From contig SAUG01000020.1 of NCBI GenBank assembly GCA_011316305.1, positions 310,001 to 374,000 of the forward strand: a DNA stretch of 64,000 nt, read 5' to 3'. How positions within the stretch are numbered: the first letter of the stretch is position 1; the number at the start of each line of letters is the position of its first letter. Both the position numbers and the translations under genes were made by a program. Positions 36,101 to 47,593 of this stretch are shown one piece after another. Under the pieces are notes generated by a model, which was not told the DNA's origin, ran no database searches, and worked only from the letters and a program-made list of their open reading frames with translations. Source of the DNA: Rusavskia elegans. Lineage: Eukaryota > Ascomycota > Lecanoromycetes > Teloschistales > Teloschistaceae.

Positions 36101-37471
36101 GACCAAGAGCTGAAGGTTTCGGGCCTTATGTGGACCGCTGAGTCGACATACATCCTGCCACAGCACGAAGCATTGGATCGTCGAAGCCACGTCGATTCCG
36201 AGGACACAAAGCTCGCATCGCCGCTTAAGCTTCCACTTCGTCGGTGTCAGCTAATGCACATGCATCTTCAACCGTTGAGACCCGAGTATCGACCAACGTC
36301 CCTCGTCCTCTTCCGCTTAAAGCCTGCAAAGACGCCACATGCATTGTCATCGCAAGCAAAGCAGTTGAACAACACCGTATACCCCAGTCTCAGAGTTCTT
36401 ACCCCTGTCAGCGTGGGACGACGTATTGTTTCTGAGTGAGTTCTGATCGATCGGCACAAGAATGATCGGGTAGCGAAAGTAGTGCAAGTCCAGTTTTCAA
36501 CAAGAAACCTCGGCGGAGGATGTCGTTCACTTTTTCAACGACAACCTGACCATCATACTTTTTCGGTGTGTAGCTCATCGCCACTAAATACCCGGCCCAA
36601 CAAATGCAACTAATGATTTTCTGGCTATGACCTGTCAAAACGTTCGTTTCATGTAGGACATGACTGTTTTGGTCTGGTAGAGAACAGTGCCGGTGCTTGC
36701 GTATTGTTGCACCCAGTGAGGCGTACGGTAAGGGATGATAGGATCATCTGAAACGTATTAGGTTGGGATTGGATTCGTTAAAGTACAATACACTATGATC
36801 TGGAATGTATCGGCTTGCTGCGTCGGGTACGGCTGCTTCGTGGCTTGCATATATCTGCAGGGTGTTGGTAGGACGAGATGTCAGACCGGAGAAGGAATTC
36901 CCTTGGTCCAATGTCTTTCATATGGACCTATCAATCGGTCCTGGAAGCCGAACGCCTCACTGCCGGTACTTGCTGAGGAGCCATGACCATGCAACCATTC
37001 GGCTTTGGGTTACGGTTCTTCGGTACTCGTTCGTAATGGCTGCTATGAGTCTTGTTCAAAACCTGCTCTAGGAAGTGCGCCATCATGATGTTCTTAGATT
37101 AGAGCGCCATAGGGTGGACTTCGCGGCAGGTATGGGTCAGGATCGTATGTTCAGTCTGCTAACAGATTCCTCGAAGCAAAGCCGACTATAGCGAAACAGC
37201 CTTTGCATGACATGCTGCCGGAGTCATCGAAGACCGCCTCTGTTGGGGTTGCCACGATGACACCTTCCATGTTGTCAAAAGCTCGAGGATCAAAAGCTCG
37301 AGGGATCGGAGACGCATTTTATGGTGCGATTATAACTCGGTTCAGTACGACGGCAGTTTGGGTGGGCTTGGAAGCACGCCAGCAGGTGGATTGCTTGGTG
37401 GGTGACGGACGCAAACCGGATAAGACATCTATGCAGTAGCCTGGGTAAATGGCACTGTGAGAGCCGACGGT
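33115..37471. other. Gene-poor region, 4.4 kb
   Basis: I see no gene I can defend. A (CT)7 microsatellite lies at 33290-33303, probably in the 5' leader of the zinc-cluster gene. The largest frame (34634-35230, +) lacks family similarity and has Arg/Ser/Leu-heavy composition typical of a shadow frame. A short tandem duplication containing CAAAAGCTCGAGG lies at about 37276-37306. The region may hold non-coding transcripts or decayed sequence. Confidence 0.4.
33290..33303 (+). repeat. (CT)7 microsatellite
   Basis: Seven perfect CT units, about 175 bp upstream of the zinc-cluster gene's ATG. CT-rich tracts are common in fungal promoters and leaders. Confidence 0.8.
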
Positions 37472-38621
37472 CTAGGCATGGATCTTCGTCTTTTTGTTAG
37501 GTCGCCGTTCGCGCTCTTGGTTGTTGAAGGTGTTGCTTTCCTCGGATTTGTCCGAATCATTCGAGTCGCTGACGAGCTCTTCATCGGATACCTTGGTGTC
37601 TCGTTCTTTTGCTGTAGCTGCAACTTATCAGTAATAACTCTCGTAACAGCAGTGCAGGCGATCACTTGACGTACTGAAGTAATGCGTAGCTCCTGGGTAC
37701 AGATCCTCACTCAACGCTACAGCAACCTATAGTAAATCTCGGAGTCAGCGAGTCTGCTTAAGGAGCTATTGTAGGGTTTTGAGAACATGTCTTGAGAGCT
37801 CAAAGGGATTGGGAACCACGCTTGAGCCTTGGGAGCATGTCTCATATGCTAACTTGGGATAGGTTGGGTAATAACAGCTCCAGAAATAGCCCTACCTCTT
37901 CGCCGTGTGGATATATCTCGTAGTTGGGTAACGATGGCGATTCTTCGTTCGAACCTTCTGTTTCTCTGGAGACCTCGACCGTACTTTGAACTTTTTCCAT
38001 AGCTGCAGCAGATTCCTCGGCACTGACACGATGGCCCCGGAATCCGAGGAAAGCAAAAAAGCTAATGGCATCTTGGGGGGTGCGTTGGATCCTTCCTACA
38101 AGTGTCTGGTACTCTTCAGTACTTTCAAGATCGCACCCTTGGGTCTCAAGATCGAGCTCCTTCTTCCATAGATTGACGGCTAAGTCAAGCAAACCATCGG
38201 TGAGTCTGTCCCTATTCTTCCAACGAACAGTTACTGGCTCACTCACCAACCCACTCCACCCATTGTGACTCATGCGCCAGTAGAATTTCTTTTCGATCTT
38301 GTTGTCAAAGAACCATTCATTGGGCTTGAAGGTAAGGGTAAGTCTAATGCTCCTTGGCTCACCGTTGTCTGCATCTTTGACTTCGAATCGCTCGACGTCG
38401 AGGCCGGTCAAGCAACTCAAAGCAGGGACGTCCCTTGGCTGGATGCGTTGGTCAATCTCGGTGGGAGCTTCGTCAATGACGGTGGACCAGAAATCCGGAA
38501 TGGCTTGAATGGCGGTGGCACGATCGAGGAACCATGGACGTGTTGCTATGTAGGTCTTCCGGAGGTAGTCCAGTTCGATCGCTGCCAGCTGTTTCTCAAT
38601 GCGAGCGAGTGTATCGTACAT
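37472..38621 (-). CDS. NAP/SET-family histone chaperone
   Basis: Exons 38621-37896, 37726-37675 and 37617-37472 (introns 169 and 57 bp) sum to 924 nt, or 307 aa. The domain opens with the dimerisation helix (LARIEKQLAAIELDYLRKTY), then FWSTVIDEAPTEIDQRIQPR and SIRLTLTFKPNEWFFDNKI, the earmuff region of nucleosome assembly proteins. The first intron join gives YPHGEEVAVALSEDLYPGAT, which matches the end of the fold, and the last exon supplies an acidic stretch (SDEELVSDSNDSDKSEE) followed by a basic nuclear-localisation-like end (RERRPNKKTKIHA). Acidic tails bind histones. It is closer to SET/Vps75-type than to yeast Nap1 in length. A further upstream exon is possible, since the ATG sits directly after an AAG acceptor-like site. 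Confidence 0.87.
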
Positions 38622-38989
38622 CTTACGTTGATGAGCGGTGGTGAATCGATACTAAGGAAGAACTACCTTAGTGTTTTGGACCTAAGCGCCAAGACATTGA
38701 ATGTTCGGAATAAATTCGATTTGGTATCAGGCAATGAAGAGCCTCCTTCCGCAAGCATGAGTAGCTGCTCTCACCTTTTCTTCTATGAGCTCAAGAATTA
38801 CAGAATTGCCTTGATATAACCTGCTACGGATCTACCAAGACTCTATATAACCGTAATCAAAGTATCTTTGATCATTTTAACATTCCTCAGAGCCACCCGG
38901 CTTGTTCATGACTCATTGAACACCGATATAAAGCACTGAACTTCGATCGTGATAAACGACGATTTCTGCCCTCGCATACCTATATCAAC
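38622..38989. promoter_or_regulatory. Divergent promoter between NAP and nucleotidyltransferase-like genes
   Basis: A 368-bp spacer between two oppositely directed starts. It contains AT-rich blocks (for example CTATATAACC near 38852) that could serve as TATA-like elements; a first non-coding or coding exon of the NAP gene could also lie here. Confidence 0.4.
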
Positions 38990-39942
38990 ATGGGCGGAAA
39001 AGCTTTCTCGCATGGACCCGAGCCCCTCTCGACGCCTCGTATGCCTCCTGCCATCTACCGCTGCCTCCTCGATCGATTTCATGTGCAGCTAGCTACTTTC
39101 TTCGAACAAGTTGCTAGCCCCATCGAAGCGCCCGAAAAAGCCACCTTTGGAGATATCGACCTCCTTGTCGCCAAGCCCAAGGATACCCCTTTCGAGGTCG
39201 CTGCGATTACCAAAGCGCTCAACGCCAAACGAAATCTGTCATTCCCGCCTGTATACTCATTAGCTGTGCCATATCCAGGCCTTGAAGGGAGCTTTGTACA
39301 GCTCGACATCCAGGTCTGCAAAGCAGGCGACTTTGAGTGGGAGCTTTTCCACAAAAGCCATGGCGACCTATGGAATCTCATTGGCACGAGTATTAGACCA
39401 TTCGGGCTAACGGCCAAAGATACAGGCCTTTACTTGCGAATACCGGAGATAGAGCAAGAGAACCGGAAGCGCGCAATGGTGTTCTTGACAGCCGACCAGA
39501 CACCGTGCTTAATTTCTTAGGATTAGACAGTACGTCCTTCTTACAGCCATTCGACACGGTGGAGGCGATGTTTGATTTCACTTGTAGCTGCAGATTCTTC
39601 CGGCCACAGTCGTATGAGAAACATGACTTAAAATCTAATGATCGGAAGAGGATGGCTCAAAGAGAAGTCTTCAAACAATTCGTCGAAGACTTCCTGCCTA
39701 AGCGAACTCTGGGAGTCCAACATATGGAAGATGCTTCGGGACTGACAAGGGAGGCCGTATTCGAAGAGGCCTTAAGGCATTTTGATAGACGAGAAGAGGT
39801 TGAGACCAGGATAAGAGCATGGCGGCAGGAGAGAGACGAGTTCAACCGGAAGCAGGCAGCAAGGCAGTGGAGAAAAGAACAAGCAATGAAGGACGATGCT
39901 TACACCGATGCTTGGATTCAGTCCTCGAAGTCCAAGGCATGA
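38990..39942 (+). pseudogene. Nucleotidyltransferase-like protein with a one-base frameshift
   Basis: Two overlapping frames read as a single protein of about 317 residues. The first (38990 to about 39496) starts MGGKAFSHGPEPLSTPRMPP and contains TFGDIDLLVAKP, a G-D-[IL]-D type pattern like the metal-binding motif of nucleotidyltransferases. At GCCGACCAGACACC (about 39491-39504) the frame must change for the protein to continue as TAD-PDTVLNFLGLDS; one extra C would restore it. No GT-AG intron fits. The second frame runs to 39942 and ends in a charged helical tail (EALRHFDRREEVETRIRAWR). It is either a true frameshift mutation or a base-calling error in a C run. Without correction the product stops at 39520. 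The substrate is unknown, and the family assignment rests on one motif. Confidence 0.7.
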
Positions 39943-40051
39943 GAATTTTCCCAAAGTCTGGAGAAAGCGAACCAGAGACTCCGTATATTGATTCGACATA
40001 CCACGGATGCCTATCCTAGTACGCCAGAGTAACATCTTCCCAATCACAACA

Positions 40052-40850
40052 TTATCTTGGCGCGAACGGTTCATCCGATACCCTTTGAGACTCTGGCACC
40101 TCTCCTACCGCACCCTGCGGTTCTAGGGGGTATGTTGTCGAAGGAAGGCTCTGCAGCAGCTTACGGTGGTGCTCCTGGGCCTAGAAGCTCGTTAGTACAA
40201 CGAAAGCTCAGCACTTTTCCAAGTACGACTTACGAAAGGAAGTCCACAGTATGTACACCAGTTGATCTGGGGCTTGTCGACATTGATGAAGATCCGTGGA
40301 TGGCCCATGGGACCTCCACCTCCATCACATGATACCACTCTTTGTTTTGTCCACCGGACCGGTTGTTTGTGGATCAGCTCGATCGCTGCCTGGGGTTGAG
40401 GCTAAATATCGCATTGATTAGCGGGAAATTTGTACCATTCACTGCATGCCTGTCCGATTCCAAAAATATGTAGAGCCAATGATTGAGACGTTATTTCAAA
40501 CTCACCTGATATTCCATAATTGTCTGCTCGAATCTCGGTCCACTCATTGCTCTCTCCCTTGGCTGCTGACTCCTACTCCAAGGCTCACTGCGATTCGGCG
40601 CCTGCATTTGCCGTTGTTTCTCACTATCCTCGGGCAATTCCTGCAAAGGAGCGTCTCGGAGACCCATAGCTGAGATGGGAACGGCGTTGGAGTCGGAGAC
40701 ATTCTGAACAGGAGCTGGAGGGTTGGGGTCGTTCGTCGGGACTCTGTCCGAGGAGCGATCGGACGTGGCGTAGGAGCGTTGGAATGGGAGGATGGACGGA
40801 AGGCGATTAGTGTGGACGAGAGGAGCACGTAAGCAGCGTTGTATGATCAT
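40052..40850 (-). CDS. NADH:ubiquinone oxidoreductase NDUFS6-type zinc-finger subunit (complex I)
   Basis: Exons 40850-40506, 40401-40234 and 40180-40052 (introns 104 and 53 bp) give 213 aa. The N-terminus is a mitochondrial presequence (MIIQRCLRAPLVHTNRLPS, QRSYATS). The zinc-binding CHCC module is complete: the first Cys in RVVSCDGGGGPMGHPRIF, His in GHPRIF, and Cys-Tyr-Cys in CTYCGLPF. The last exon reads AQEHHRKLLQSLPSTTYPLE. NDUFS6 sits in the peripheral arm of complex I and is needed for late assembly of the NADH-oxidising module. An in-frame ATG at 40886 would add 12 residues but weakens the presequence. The gene is divergent from the MPP6-like gene with 190 bp between starts. Confidence 0.93.
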
Positions 40851-41040
40851 CGTTGAGGGTGAAGGTTTGGGGATTCGTTGACACATGGTGAGTGGAGGGT
40901 ACTGATTGAGGTACGCGCGAGCCGCCGCCAACAGATAGACCAGAGTGCCACAAATCGTATTGGAATCGCAGTGCAAGCTCCAATCATTCTTTCTATTCTT
41001 TCACTTGAGCTTCGAACCAGATCATCTGGCTCACAACATA
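40851..41040. promoter_or_regulatory. Short bidirectional promoter (NDUFS6 / MPP6-like)
   Basis: Only 190 bp separate two divergent start codons, so both leaders and both core promoters must lie here. No consensus TATA box is evident, in keeping with housekeeping genes. Confidence 0.55.
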
Positions 41041-42031
41041 ATGTCTCCAACCTCAACGCCTACCGGGCGCCCCGAGAAGACCATGTCTTCCAGATTAATG
41101 ACCATGAAAGTACACCTTCCTTCCCTTCTACATCCAATTCACCCATTGTTGACCCTTAGCCCTCCAGTTCATGCAACGAGCAGCCGCCTCATCTTCTATG
41201 CCCAGCCCCCAAAGTCCCCTCACTCCCAAAGGTGGTCCACCCTCAAAACGGCGCAAAATATCCACCGCTCAATCTCCCCTCATCCAATCCACTCCGCTGC
41301 CCACTCCTACCACGGACGCTCAGATATTCCAAGCGGCTGTAGACGCAGAAGATGCCAAACGTGCCGCTGCATTTGAGAGGGTTGCCGCACAGGCAGGGGA
41401 GACAAAGTGGGTTTTGAGTACTGCGGATGGGGCGGGCAAGCCGAGCTCAGGGGAGAAGAAGCTACAATTTCTCACGGCCGGGTACTCGGATATAGATCAG
41501 GATATAGAGACAATGGGCAGACGAACTTTTGGGCGGTATAGAAGCGCCGACGAGGTGGGGTTCAAATGCCATGTCACTGGTGAGTAGTTGATCAGAATGC
41601 TGACTGATTATTTGAGGTCTATATAGCAACAAGATGGTACAGCCAACAGAGATACAGGCTCCCTTTCCGGAGATGAAGCGGATAGCGATGGCGATGATGA
41701 TATCAGTACAGATAGCGAAGAAGATGGTGGTGTTACAGTTGCCCGTAGTATATATCCTCCAGGGAACAAGAATGTCGTTCGCGCCGAAGACCACACACAG
41801 ACATCGAGGAAAGGGAAGAACGCCAAAAAAGCTGAAGCAAACAAGGCTGAAATGCGTAAGCAGCAGGAGGTCAAGTTGAACAAATTGACTTCGATCTCCG
41901 GAGCAGGTGGAGGTCGAAGCGGCGGAGGTGGGCTTGCTAAAATAGAATGCCACTTCTGTGGGGAGAAGGTTCATAGAAAGGCGAACTGCCAAAAGAAAGC
42001 GGGGCTGGAACGGCGTAGAGAGGATCGATAG
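41041..42031 (+). CDS. MPP6-like exosome cofactor with C-terminal zinc knuckle
   Basis: Exons 41041-41109, 41168-41579 and 41634-42031 (introns 58, 54 bp) sum to 879 nt, or 292 aa. The first intron join creates SSRLMTMKFMQRAAAS, the L-x2-MKFMQR signature of M-phase phosphoprotein 6 (Mpp6), which tethers the nuclear RNA exosome to the Mtr4 helicase. A basic patch follows (GGPPSKRRKIS). The middle has KKLQFLTAGYSDIDQD and GRRTFGRYRS, then an acidic segment. The C-terminus carries CHFCGEKVHRKANC, a C-x2-C-x4-H-x4-C zinc knuckle of the retroviral-type RNA-binding class, not part of yeast or human Mpp6 as I know them. It is likely nuclear. If the first exon is not used, translation could begin at ATG 41171, but that would cut the Mpp6 motif. 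Confidence 0.85.
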
Positions 42032-42103
42032 CCGCTCAAACAACAGGCCGTGCAAGCAATCCGTATATGGATGGATCTTTGTCTTTGTTGGACGTGGGCT
42101 TAT

Positions 42104-43522
42104 TCACACATTGCGGTAGGTTCTCTTGCTAGTTGGATCGTATCGAATCGCCCCGTCGGTGACATCGTCAACGACCCAAGGTGACTGGTACTTACGTCCG
42201 GATTGCTGCTGCAATGACTTGGCAATAACCGGTCGGCCAGAGGCTTGGATATTCTTCTGCGATTCGGATCTCTCACGCAGAGCAAAATTCGGGTTTGGAC
42301 GCCCAAGCACGGAAGTAGTGGTCGTGTCCTTCCATATGAATACTGGTTCTGGCCAGCTGCGGCGTGGTGACTGGCGGAGGATGTTTGTGTCGATGGGGCT
42401 GGGACGCAGTCTATGACCTCGACGATTGTAGGTTGGCGCTGTTGCTGTGCCCAGTCGTTTGGGGGTTTCAAGTCCGCTATAGCTCGTATGTTTTCCTGAT
42501 ATGCTGTTGCGTCTTTTGTTTGAGGGGTCGCAGCCTGCATGGGAGGGTTCATCGTCAAGAACTTCAGACACGTAGTAGCCACCGTGGCTATCAGAGACGT
42601 TCACTTGCATCGACCCGGAAGATCTCTTCGAAGTGGTTGTCCCGCCTGCGTGACCCCGGTGACCGGAATGGTAAGTAGGGTGGCGGTGATAGACCGGGTC
42701 ACATTCATAGCGCCGTGGGCCCGGCTCGGTCTTAACACCTTCAACAGCTTTGATCGGACTGACAACGTCCGTGAAAGAATCGTTTGACTCGGATTCAACG
42801 TCGAATGCCAATGCAGTAGCCTGATCGTCTGATGTATCTCCAATTTCCATTGCAATGTCATTCATTCGCTCGTCAGGAGTCAATTGACTGACATTAGAAT
42901 CCAGTGTTCGTGGAGAAGATGCTCGACGGCCATTGGTTGATGCGTCGCGCTTGACGTTGCGTTCGTTGTAGCTGGGTCCCTCACCACGAACAAGAGATGT
43001 TAAGAATCGGACGGCCTTGTCGTCTTCAGGTGGCGTGTAACTGCTGCCACGGCCGCGTGTCAAAGTGTCAGGAAAGCTGACCTTCTTCTTTAAGGTCGAT
43101 GGCGCTAATTGACATGGCGGTCGTGTGTGAATAGTGGTGCTCGAGTTCTTGGCTTTAGCTGGCGACGGTGCAGACTCTGCTTGCTTCGATGCCAGCCCTG
43201 TCTTCTTCTGCTGCTTGTCCTTTGGCTCATATGATCAGCGAATAGATGTAGCTGTTGGTTCACAAAGACCTACTGGTTGATCCTTCGTGGCGCCTTTACT
43301 GTCTGGGGACGGCGGAGAGGAGGGAGGGGACGTCTGGAGACCAGCAAAGGGGTCGCTGTAGGTCTCTTCCTTTGCTGTCATTGTGGTGGCAGTAGTGGAG
43401 GCGGTGGTAGCGGCAGGCATGGCAGTTGCGGTCACTGTTTTGGGATGCTGGTGCGGTCGTTCTTGTACTAGTCGGCCGCTGGGCAGTCGACGAACGTCAC
43501 CTGCACTAGCTGTGAAACACAT
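42104..43522 (-). CDS. Intrinsically disordered protein of unknown function
   Basis: Exons 43522-43274 and 43219-42104 (intron 54 bp) give about 454 aa. No fold or catalytic motif is recognisable. The sequence is Ser/Pro/Thr/Arg-rich, with short conserved-looking patches: EETYSDPFAGLQTSPPSS near the start, LKKKVSFPDTLTRGRGSSYT and DDKAVRFLTSLVRGEGPSYN in the middle, and KYQSPWVVDDVTDGAIRYDP at the end. The KKKVSF patch resembles a PP1-docking (K-V-x-F) motif; this is inference. The start is uncertain: ATG 43522 is in frame, but the frame is open further upstream and another exon could exist. It is convergent with the MPP6-like gene, 72 bp apart. Confidence 0.6.
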
Positions 43523-44730
43523 CTCATGGGTACGAAACAAGAGAATCGAAGCAGGCTTGGGGAGAATGACACAACGACTGTGGAGAGGGAGAGGTAGAGC
43601 ATGTTTTACTTCAGATGGTGATAGTCCGGATACATTGGCCGTGGACGTTGACCTGCACCTGCCTGAAACAATAGACCAGTCCAATGTTTATAAACAGTGG
43701 AGATGCCCTAAACAGTCGTACGACTACCTTAAACTCGTGGCTTCTTCATCTATCCACCGCAACACAGTCCTGGAATATTTCATGTGCTATGAATACGACC
43801 TCAGTCTTCAGGCATAGAGGTATTCTCTCTTCTCTCAAAAATCAATGCAAAGACGAGCGGGTGGTTTTCATGAAAAAGGCCATAAGACTCATTGAACTGG
43901 AAATGCGATGTCATGGTGTAAAAGAGCAGGATGATGACAGGAGCGAATCATGCAACGGCCATCATGACTTGTGCAGAGGATCCGAATTAGTGGCAGAAGT
44001 GGGAGACAGTGGCTGTATCAAAGAGAAGGATAAATGGTCATATCAAGAACTTCCCATACCGAGCGGACCGTTGTAAGTACAGAAGAGTCGAATAGAGAGA
44101 GAGTATCCCGGGTATCAGAATGTCTGAGTACATTCACGGACCACACCAGGGTTGTCAACAGTCTACCACCTCCAAGACCACCCTCGAGGAGCCCTGGCCG
44201 CCGAACGCGGGAAATCAAGTAATATTCACCGCTGATGATTGACATGGCGAGAGATCACTTGAAGAATGGAATTGATGTGGCATGCACGGACTCTCTGTAA
44301 TATACCTTATATATACGAGCCTGTCGCTATCTCGGACCGAGATGGCCTTCGTAAGCTTCGCTTACTCAGCCCAACTCGGTCACTCGAATGCTCGTTACTC
44401 GTATAAATAAAGTACTACTAACCGCGAACGGCGCCACCTGACTGGACTCCGGAAGATCTCGAATACAGATCTACTCCGCTCAATTCTCTACCTCGTTCCC
44501 TTCAACAGATGTGCCACTCCTCCCACATTCTCATCATGTTGATCGCAAAGCCTCGCGTCGCTGCCAAAGGAAGTAATCTTCCCGACGTCAAACTCAAGCA
44601 ATAGCCTACTTGCCGGAAGAAGTTTTGGATCCGTGACCTTCTCAGCTTACTTCTTCCGGCCATAAAGTCTCGCGATTCCAACTTCTTCTAGCCGGCTATA
44701 CTGCCCCCTCGCTCGTCTCCACTGTCAAAG
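43523..44730. other. Intergenic region upstream of the TRK gene
   Basis: About 1.2 kb between two divergent genes. A perfect 12-bp inverted repeat (GCCGGAAGAAGT at 44612-44623, ACTTCTTCCGGC at 44649-44660) lies about 70 bp before the TRK start. TATATA-rich sequence occurs near 44300. No other coding signal. Confidence 0.45.
44612..44660. promoter_or_regulatory. 12-bp inverted repeat in the TRK promoter or leader
   Basis: GCCGGAAGAAGT and its exact complement are separated by 25 bp, 70-120 bp upstream of the ATG. It could be a dimeric transcription-factor site or an RNA hairpin in the 5' leader; sequence alone cannot decide. Confidence 0.5.
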
Positions 44731-47593
44731 ATGTTTGGTCCTTTCGTCGACTCCTGGCAATGGATCAAGTCTTGTAATCCAGGCTCTCCGCTCAAGAAAC
44801 GTCGATTGAATTTCATCACCATCCATTGTGAGGAGAACACATCAATCCTTGAATTCCATGCCTTACCGCTAACTTTATGTCATCATCCAGACATCTATAT
44901 CCTAGGTCTTACTGTTGCGGGGTCGATACTCATTTTTCCGGCCGGGAACCTCAATTACACTGATGCTCTCTTTTTCGCCAGCGGATGCGCAACGCAAAGT
45001 GGACTGAATACGTTCGTGGTGTCTGCGATCATCTTGTCCCTTTCATCCATGCTCACGATTGCTTAGGGTTGATATCAACAAATTGAATACATACCAACAG
45101 GTCAGTTTGCTGGCGCCGAATCTTCAATGTAGCTAAGAACGTCTAGGTCGTCTTATACATGATCACAATGATCGCCACTCCGATTTTCATCCATACCTTC
45201 GTTGTTTTTATTCGATTGTATTGGTTTGAGCGTCGGTTCCAGCACATTGCTCGAGAAGCCCGCCACCTCCGACATGCTCGGACCCGATCACGCACAAAGA
45301 CGCAAGTCAAGAATGAAGTTGATACAGACAACGAGGAAAAGGGTGTCAGGGGCCGCAGTATCGTGGTCTTGCACAAGAACGAAGGTGCTGACAGTGCTGA
45401 GGATGGGTCAGTCGCAGCAGTAGCCAAGAAGCTCGACGAAAGTGAGCCTACAAGTGCATCTTCTTCCAGCCACGAGGACAAGACGACGTCAGACAAGACT
45501 GGAGTGGAAGCGCCGCTTGACCAGGCTCCATCGTTGCATCGTGAGGTCACGTTCGCTGACGAACTGGATGAGGTGGGAGAACTCAAGACTTCAACCCAAA
45601 GGCTGCCGCTCCGTCAAAGTGCCGAGGAGCACATTGCCTTTCTAGAGAAACAACGCAATCCTCAAGGCAAAAGCACTCTTCGGATACCAGGTCCAAGGGA
45701 TTTCGACCAAGGCCACGTGCCGGAAACGGTAGCAGAAGACGAGGACGGAGGAGCTCTCGGCCACAAGACCACCAGTCCCATTGAAGATTCAATGAGCGCT
45801 TCTGCGGAGCCTATCAGACGTAACATAACCATAGATGAGCCCAAGCATCCCCGGCAGCGAGCTGGTACAGGACTATCGAAGATTTCGGTCCCATCCCACC
45901 GGTCCAACTACATCGCTCATGCAAAGACTGCGTCGACTGATGGTCAAGATGAAGATGATGGAAGACCCCTCCATTCTGCTCGATTGAAGGCGCGGACTGG
46001 GACTTTCGAGAGTCTTAGGCATTGGGGCTCCAGGGAGCCGGAGCCCCTAACCCCGTACCTTAGCTGGCAGCCCACGATTGGCAGGAATTCCGCCTTTGTG
46101 GATCTGACGGAAGAGCAAAGGGAAGAGCTAGGGGGCATTGAATATCGCTCCTTGAAGACCTTGGCCATTGTACTTGTTTGTACGTTTTCCGTCCGCAGAT
46201 TGAAGGAAATCTCACTCATCACATCGGGCAGCTTACTACGTATTGATTCACATAACGGCTGCGATAACCTATACGCCATGGATCGTAGAGACTGACTCCT
46301 TTGGCTCAGTGGTCGACAGCGCTGGGATCAATCGAGTGTGGTGGTATGCTTCCCTATCCGGCCGCCATCTCCTTATACTGACTTGCCCTCAGGGGCATCT
46401 TCACCTCGCAATCAATGTTCAACGATCTTGGGTTCACCCTGACTCCTGATTCCATGATCTCCTTCCAAAGGGCCGTTCTACCGCTATTCCTTGGCACTTT
46501 CCTCATTATCATCGGTAACACGGGCTTTCCATGCATGCTTCGTTTTGTTATATGGCTGCTATCAAAAGTCATGCCGCGTGAGAGCGGGACCTGGGAAGAG
46601 CTCAAGTTCTTGCTCGATCACCCTCGACGCTGCTTCACACTATTGTTTCCTACCGATGCGACCGCGTGGCTCTTCTGGATCCTTGTGGTGCTGAACGGCT
46701 TGGATGTCATTCTTTACATCGTCTTGGACTTGCACGATCCAGTGGTCACACAGATTGGGAGTGTTGGATATCGTTTGCTAAACGGTCTCTTCCAGGCCTC
46801 GTCGACTCGTACTGCGGGGTTTGCAACGGTCAATCTCGCCAACCTACATCCAGGTATTCAGGTATCATACATGGTCATGATGTACATTTCCGTCTTCCCA
46901 ATCGCCATCTCGGTTCGGCGAACCAATGTCTACGAAGAAAAATCTCTCGGAATCTATACCAACGGAGGTGAAGATGACGAGCATGCCAACGAACCGAGCT
47001 ACGTTGGTGCCCATCTCCGCCGTCAACTATCCTTTGATCTTTGGTACATCTTCCTCGGGCTTTTCGTCATAGCTATCGCGGAAGGGGGCCACATCAGTAA
47101 CATGAATGAGGACTCGTTCACTATGTACAGCTGCCTTTTCGAGATCGTTTCGGCATACGGTACGGTAGGCCTTTCGTTGGGATACCCGAACACAAACACG
47201 TCCTTTTGCAGTCAGTTTTCGGTTGTTTCGAAGCTCGTCATCATCGCCATGCAGATCCGAGGGCGACACCGTGGGCTTCCATACGAGCTGGACCGGGCCA
47301 TCCTCCTGCCGAGTGAATCCTTGCACAAGAAGGAAGATGCGGATGCAGCTCGCAGGGTTCAGAGGAGGAATTCGAGCCTGAGCAACATTGTGCCAACCGG
47401 AAGCGGGTTGCACAGGCAGTCTACGACGCCAAGTGAAGCAGGTCATGCTTCGACGACGGGGCAAGAACACCGTGGGCACTCTGCGAGAGAGAGTTTTGTG
47501 GGTGATAGTGGCCACTCAGGTAAAGCCGGCTCGTTGGTTGGGAAGATGATGGCGGGGCTGGCAGCTGGACCTCACTTTGAAAGACGCCCGTGA
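44731..47593 (+). CDS. trk1: TRK-type potassium transporter
   Basis: Six exons, 44731-44827, 44891-45011, 45067-45100, 45147-46179, 46232-46343 and 46393-47593 (introns 46-63 bp), sum to 2598 nt, or 865 aa. This is a plasma-membrane K+ uptake protein of the fungal TRK/HKT superfamily. Four pore segments carry the filter glycine: FFASGCATQSGLNT, SMFNDLGFTL, SSTRTAGFATVNL and IVSAYGTVGLSLGYP. Membrane segments such as IYILGLTVAGSILIFPAG and VVLYMITMIATPIFIHTFVV flank them. The large hydrophilic loop between the first two pore units (about residues 105-390), Lys/Glu/Ser-rich, is the family's long cytoplasmic loop. The C-terminus has the signature VIIAMQIRGRHRGLPYELDR followed by a Ser/Gly-rich tail. 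The 34-nt third exon (VDINKLNTYQQ) is conserved family sequence. The gene symbol is by homology class only. Confidence 0.93.
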
